Source: Streptomyces sp. NBC_00154
Lineage (GTDB): Bacteria; Actinomycetota; Actinomycetes; Streptomycetales; Streptomycetaceae
NCBI RefSeq assembly: GCF_026342835.1
Contig: NZ_JAPEMI010000001.1
Coordinates: 1,866,501 to 1,930,500, forward strand
Direction of reading: 5' to 3'
Length of the DNA: 64,000 nt
The notes beneath the pieces are model-generated. The model had not been told where the DNA came from, made no database searches, and saw only the letters and a program-made list of their open reading frames with translations. How positions within the stretch are numbered: position 1 is the first letter of the stretch; every line of letters starts with the position of its first letter. The position numbers were made by a program, and so were the translations under genes. Shown here in pieces: positions 61,896 to 64,000 of this stretch.

Positions 61896-63539
61896 TTACT
61901 TCTTGACCTGAACCTGAGTCAGGATCGGGTCGCCGTCCTGCGCGTACTGGACGTTCTGGACCTTCTCCGAGTAACCGGCGTTGACCTTGTAGTACCAGAG
62001 CGGGATGGTCGGCATGTAGTTGACCAGCTCCTTCTCGATCTCCTGGTACCCCTTGACCGACTCGTCGAGCGTGGCGGCGGAGTCCGCAGCCGCGATCTTC
62101 TTGTCGAGGTCCTTGTTGGAGAAGAAGCCGTTGTTGCCGGCCGCACCCGTACGGAACAGGTCGCTGATGAAGTTCGCGTTCACCGGGTAGTCGAGCACCC
62201 AGCCGCCGCGGTAGAACGACTTGACCTGCTTGGCGTCACGGGCGTTCAGGTCGGCCTGGAAGTCGGCCTTCGAGTCACCGGCGCACGCGACGCCGGTCGC
62301 CTGGGTGATGCTGTTGCAGACAGCCTCGACCCATTCCTTGTGACCGCCGTCGGCGTTGAACTGGATGTAGATCTTGTTACCCGGAACACCGCCGCCCTCC
62401 TTGATGAGAGCCTTGGCCTTCGTCGGGTTGTACGTGGTGACGTCACCCGCGACGTTCGGCTGGTAGCCGAGAACACCCTTGGCGACCCAGCCCGTGGCCG
62501 GCTCGCGGGTGCCCTGGAGCACCGTCTTGGTGATGGTGTCGCGGTCGATCGCCATCGACAGGCCCTGCAGGACCTTCGGGTCGGTGTTCTTCCACTGCTT
62601 GGTGTACATGGCGACACCGAGCGTCTGGATCGCGGAGTACGGCTTGTCCACCGCGCGGTCACCGAGGTCGGACCGGTAGACCGGGAGGTCCTTCGGCGCG
62701 ATCTGGCGCAGCACGTCGACGTTGCCGGACTTCAGGTCCTCGTAGGCGGTCTCGAGGGTGGTGTAGTTCTTGAAGATCACACCACCGTTCTTCGCCTTGT
62801 CGGGACCCTTGTAGTCGTCGTTGCGGACGACCTTGATCTGCTTCTTGTGGTCCCAGCTGACGAACTTGTACGCGCCGTTGCCGACCGGCTTCTCACCGGC
62901 GGCCTTCGGGTCCGCGTAGAAGGACTCCGGCAGCGGCGAGAAGACCGTGTAGCCGAGCTTGTACGCGAAGTACGGCAGCGGGTTGTTGAGCTCGATGGTG
63001 AAGGTGTAGTCGTCGACGACCTTCAGACCCGACATGGCGTCTTTCTTCGGCTTGGCCTTCTCGTCCTCGGGGTGGACGTCGGCGAAGCCCTTGATGTCGG
63101 CGAACCAGGACGCGTTGGTCTGGGCGTTCTTGATGTTCGCGGCCCAGTTCCACGCCTTGACGTAGGACTCGGCGGTGACCGGCGTTCCGTCGTGGAACTT
63201 CCAGTCCTTCTTGAGCTTGACCGTCCAGAGCTTGCTGTCCTTGGTGTCGACAGACTCGGCGTTCACCATCACGAGCTTGCCGGCCGGGTCGTAGTCGACC
63301 AGCTGCGAGAAGATCGCGTCGGTGACGATGCTGCCGTTCGACTCCATCGTGTTCGCCGGCTGCAGCGGGTTCTGCGGCTCGCCGACCTCGACGGAGAAGA
63401 TGCCGTTGGCGTTGACAGCACCCTTGCCGCTGTCGCCCCCCTTGCCCTTGCCTTCGTCACTGCCGCCACCACAAGCGGTCGCAGCCAGGGCGATGATGGC
63501 CGCTCCCGCGACCCACTTGGCGCTCTTGGCACCACGCAT
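61896..63539 (-). CDS. Oligopeptide-binding lipoprotein (importer 2)
   Basis: A 547-residue family 5 binding protein. ATG 63539 behind AGGAGGAAACCC gives MRGAKSAKWVAGAAIIALAA and the lipobox AATAC, almost the same signal as the 49266 protein, followed by GGGSDEGKGKGGDSGKG in place of polyglycine. Blocks include LKKDWKFHDGTPVTAESYV, PVGNGAYKFVSWD and VLQGLSMAIDRDTI. The ending AGYSEKVQNVQYAQ matches the paralogue's AGYSEKITNVALNQ. Confidence 0.92.
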   Translation of the reverse strand: MRGAKSAKWVAGAAIIALAATACGGGSDEGKGKGGDSGKGAVNANGIFSVEVGEPQNPLQPANTMESNGSIVTDAIFSQLVDYDPAGKLVMVNAESVDTKDSKLWTVKLKKDWKFHDGTPVTAESYVKAWNWAANIKNAQTNASWFADIKGFADVHPEDEKAKPKKDAMSGLKVVDDYTFTIELNNPLPYFAYKLGYTVFSPLPESFYADPKAAGEKPVGNGAYKFVSWDHKKQIKVVRNDDYKGPDKAKNGGVIFKNYTTLETAYEDLKSGNVDVLRQIAPKDLPVYRSDLGDRAVDKPYSAIQTLGVAMYTKQWKNTDPKVLQGLSMAIDRDTITKTVLQGTREPATGWVAKGVLGYQPNVAGDVTTYNPTKAKALIKEGGGVPGNKIYIQFNADGGHKEWVEAVCNSITQATGVACAGDSKADFQADLNARDAKQVKSFYRGGWVLDYPVNANFISDLFRTGAAGNNGFFSNKDLDKKIAAADSAATLDESVKGYQEIEKELVNYMPTIPLWYYKVNAGYSEKVQNVQYAQDGDPILTQVQVKK

Positions 63540-63887
63540 GGGTTTCCTCCTCATGAGTCCACTTTTGACTACAAGAAAGGCACTGGCTTGATACACCGAC
63601 ACCCCTGACGGTGATCGTTTCAGTGCCTCGAGTGTGCTCGTGAGTCGGCACTCCCCACAGTGCGTGACCCATTGACCCGAGCTCAATGGAGCCAACTATT
63701 AAGTACGCCCGGGCTGTAAACCACACTTAAAGGGTCTCGGTTTGACAACATCGACCAGGCATGGTTGACCGAAATCCGGACAAAGCGATCCCAGACAGAC
63801 ACCCGCGAAACGGACCGTTAACACATGTTCCGGAGAGCGACGCCCGATATCCGGACACCTCGGGCAGGAAAACGAGTTGACGAAAAA
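63540..63887. other. 348-bp upstream region of importer 2
   Basis: No gene is seen. It is A/T-rich for this genome. On the minus strand TACTTAAT near 63695 is a -10-like site. The inverted repeat CCATTGA/TCAATGG (63669-63689) and the pair AGGCACTG/CAGTGCCT (about 63580-63638) lie between it and the start of the lipoprotein gene and could be operators. Confidence 0.5.
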
Positions 63888-63920
63888 CCCGGGCCCCCAC
63901 AGTGTCTGCGGGGGCCCGGG
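63888..63920 (-). terminator. Intrinsic terminator of the rightmost gene
   Basis: An 11-bp G/C stem (63888-63898 with 63910-63920) followed on the minus strand by GTTTTTCG, the clearest T-tract terminator in the window. It lies 25 bp after the stop of the minus-strand gene that enters from the right edge. Confidence 0.85.
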
Positions 63921-63945
63921 CCCTGTGTCAATGGGTCGTACGGGG

Positions 63946-64000
63946 TCAGCGCTTGGCGCGCGACGCGGAGCGGCCGCGCTCCTTCTGGTCCAGGACGACC
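63946..64000 (-). CDS. typA: 3' end of a minus-strand gene, probably typA/bipA
   Basis: Only the last 17 codons are present: VVLDQKERGRSASRAKR, then TGA at 63946-63948. The 'LD..ER.R' basic tail resembles the end of TypA/BipA translational GTPases of streptomycetes, and typA lies near mshB and a binding-protein lipoprotein gene in mycobacteria. The identification is tentative because no domain is visible. Confidence 0.5.
   Translation of the reverse strand, partial: VVLDQKERGRSASRAKR

Noticed and set aside
57551..63683. Shared 15-mer CCCATTGACCCGAGC at 57551 and 63668
   Set aside because: A match of this length is expected by chance in 64 kb of biased sequence, and the two places have no common function.

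Overview
The window is high-GC actinobacterial DNA and almost certainly Streptomyces. The evidence is the codon bias, the GTG and TTG starts, the mycothiol gene mshB, two actinobacterial 'FolP2/DUF3117' neighbourhood genes, and above all a complete bldKABCDE oligopeptide-importer cluster (permease, lipoprotein, permease, ATPase, ATPase), the order of the S. coelicolor bldK locus. No rRNA, tRNA, CRISPR array, insertion sequence or phage gene was recognised.

Region 1 (1-11.3 kb) is conserved core: the 3' end of an O-methyltransferase gene, a DUF3117 protein, an enoyl-CoA hydratase, DNA-3-methyladenine glycosylase I, a DivIVA-like membrane protein, a FolP2-type dihydropteroate synthase homologue, a LOG-family protein, dapE, a membrane-anchored secreted protein, a small repeat protein, dapC with a 7Fe ferredoxin, a GNAT acetyltransferase and a SirB1/transglutaminase-like protein. 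The order dapE / LOG / folP2 / DivIVA-like / tag / DUF3117, and the pair ferredoxin / dapC, echo the M. tuberculosis chromosome.

Region 2 (11.6-22 kb) is a protocatechuate branch of the beta-ketoadipate pathway. It holds a broken MFS transporter remnant, then pcaIJFHGB, the fused pcaL, pobA and a tandem-domain IclR regulator, all on the plus strand. A 16-bp perfect palindrome sits just downstream of a promoter-like sequence before pcaI. Together the genes take 4-hydroxybenzoate to protocatechuate, then to succinyl-CoA and acetyl-CoA.

Region 3 (22-35 kb) is accessory in character: a HelD/HelR-type RNA polymerase recycling ATPase, an Otr(A)-like ribosomal protection protein with an overlapping leader ORF, a Gly/Asp-rich surface protein next to a class F sortase, a Tat-exported class A beta-lactamase, a MOSC protein, an HTH/TPR regulator with an acetyltransferase, and DinB and glyoxalase-fold proteins.

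Region 4 (35-45 kb) has an ABC-2 exporter with a two-component system in one translationally coupled operon, a large membrane protein with peptidoglycan-binding (YoaR/VanW-type) domains, mshB with a coupled membrane protein, a 64-residue membrane protein and an S9 peptidase.

Region 5 (45-63.5 kb) holds three complete, paralogous five-gene oligopeptide ABC importers. Two are on the minus strand and flank bldK on the plus strand. In each, a strong hairpin directly follows the lipoprotein gene and precedes a permease gene. The two minus-strand systems share near-identical DNA in their ATPase genes. The window ends in what is probably the 3' end of typA on the minus strand.
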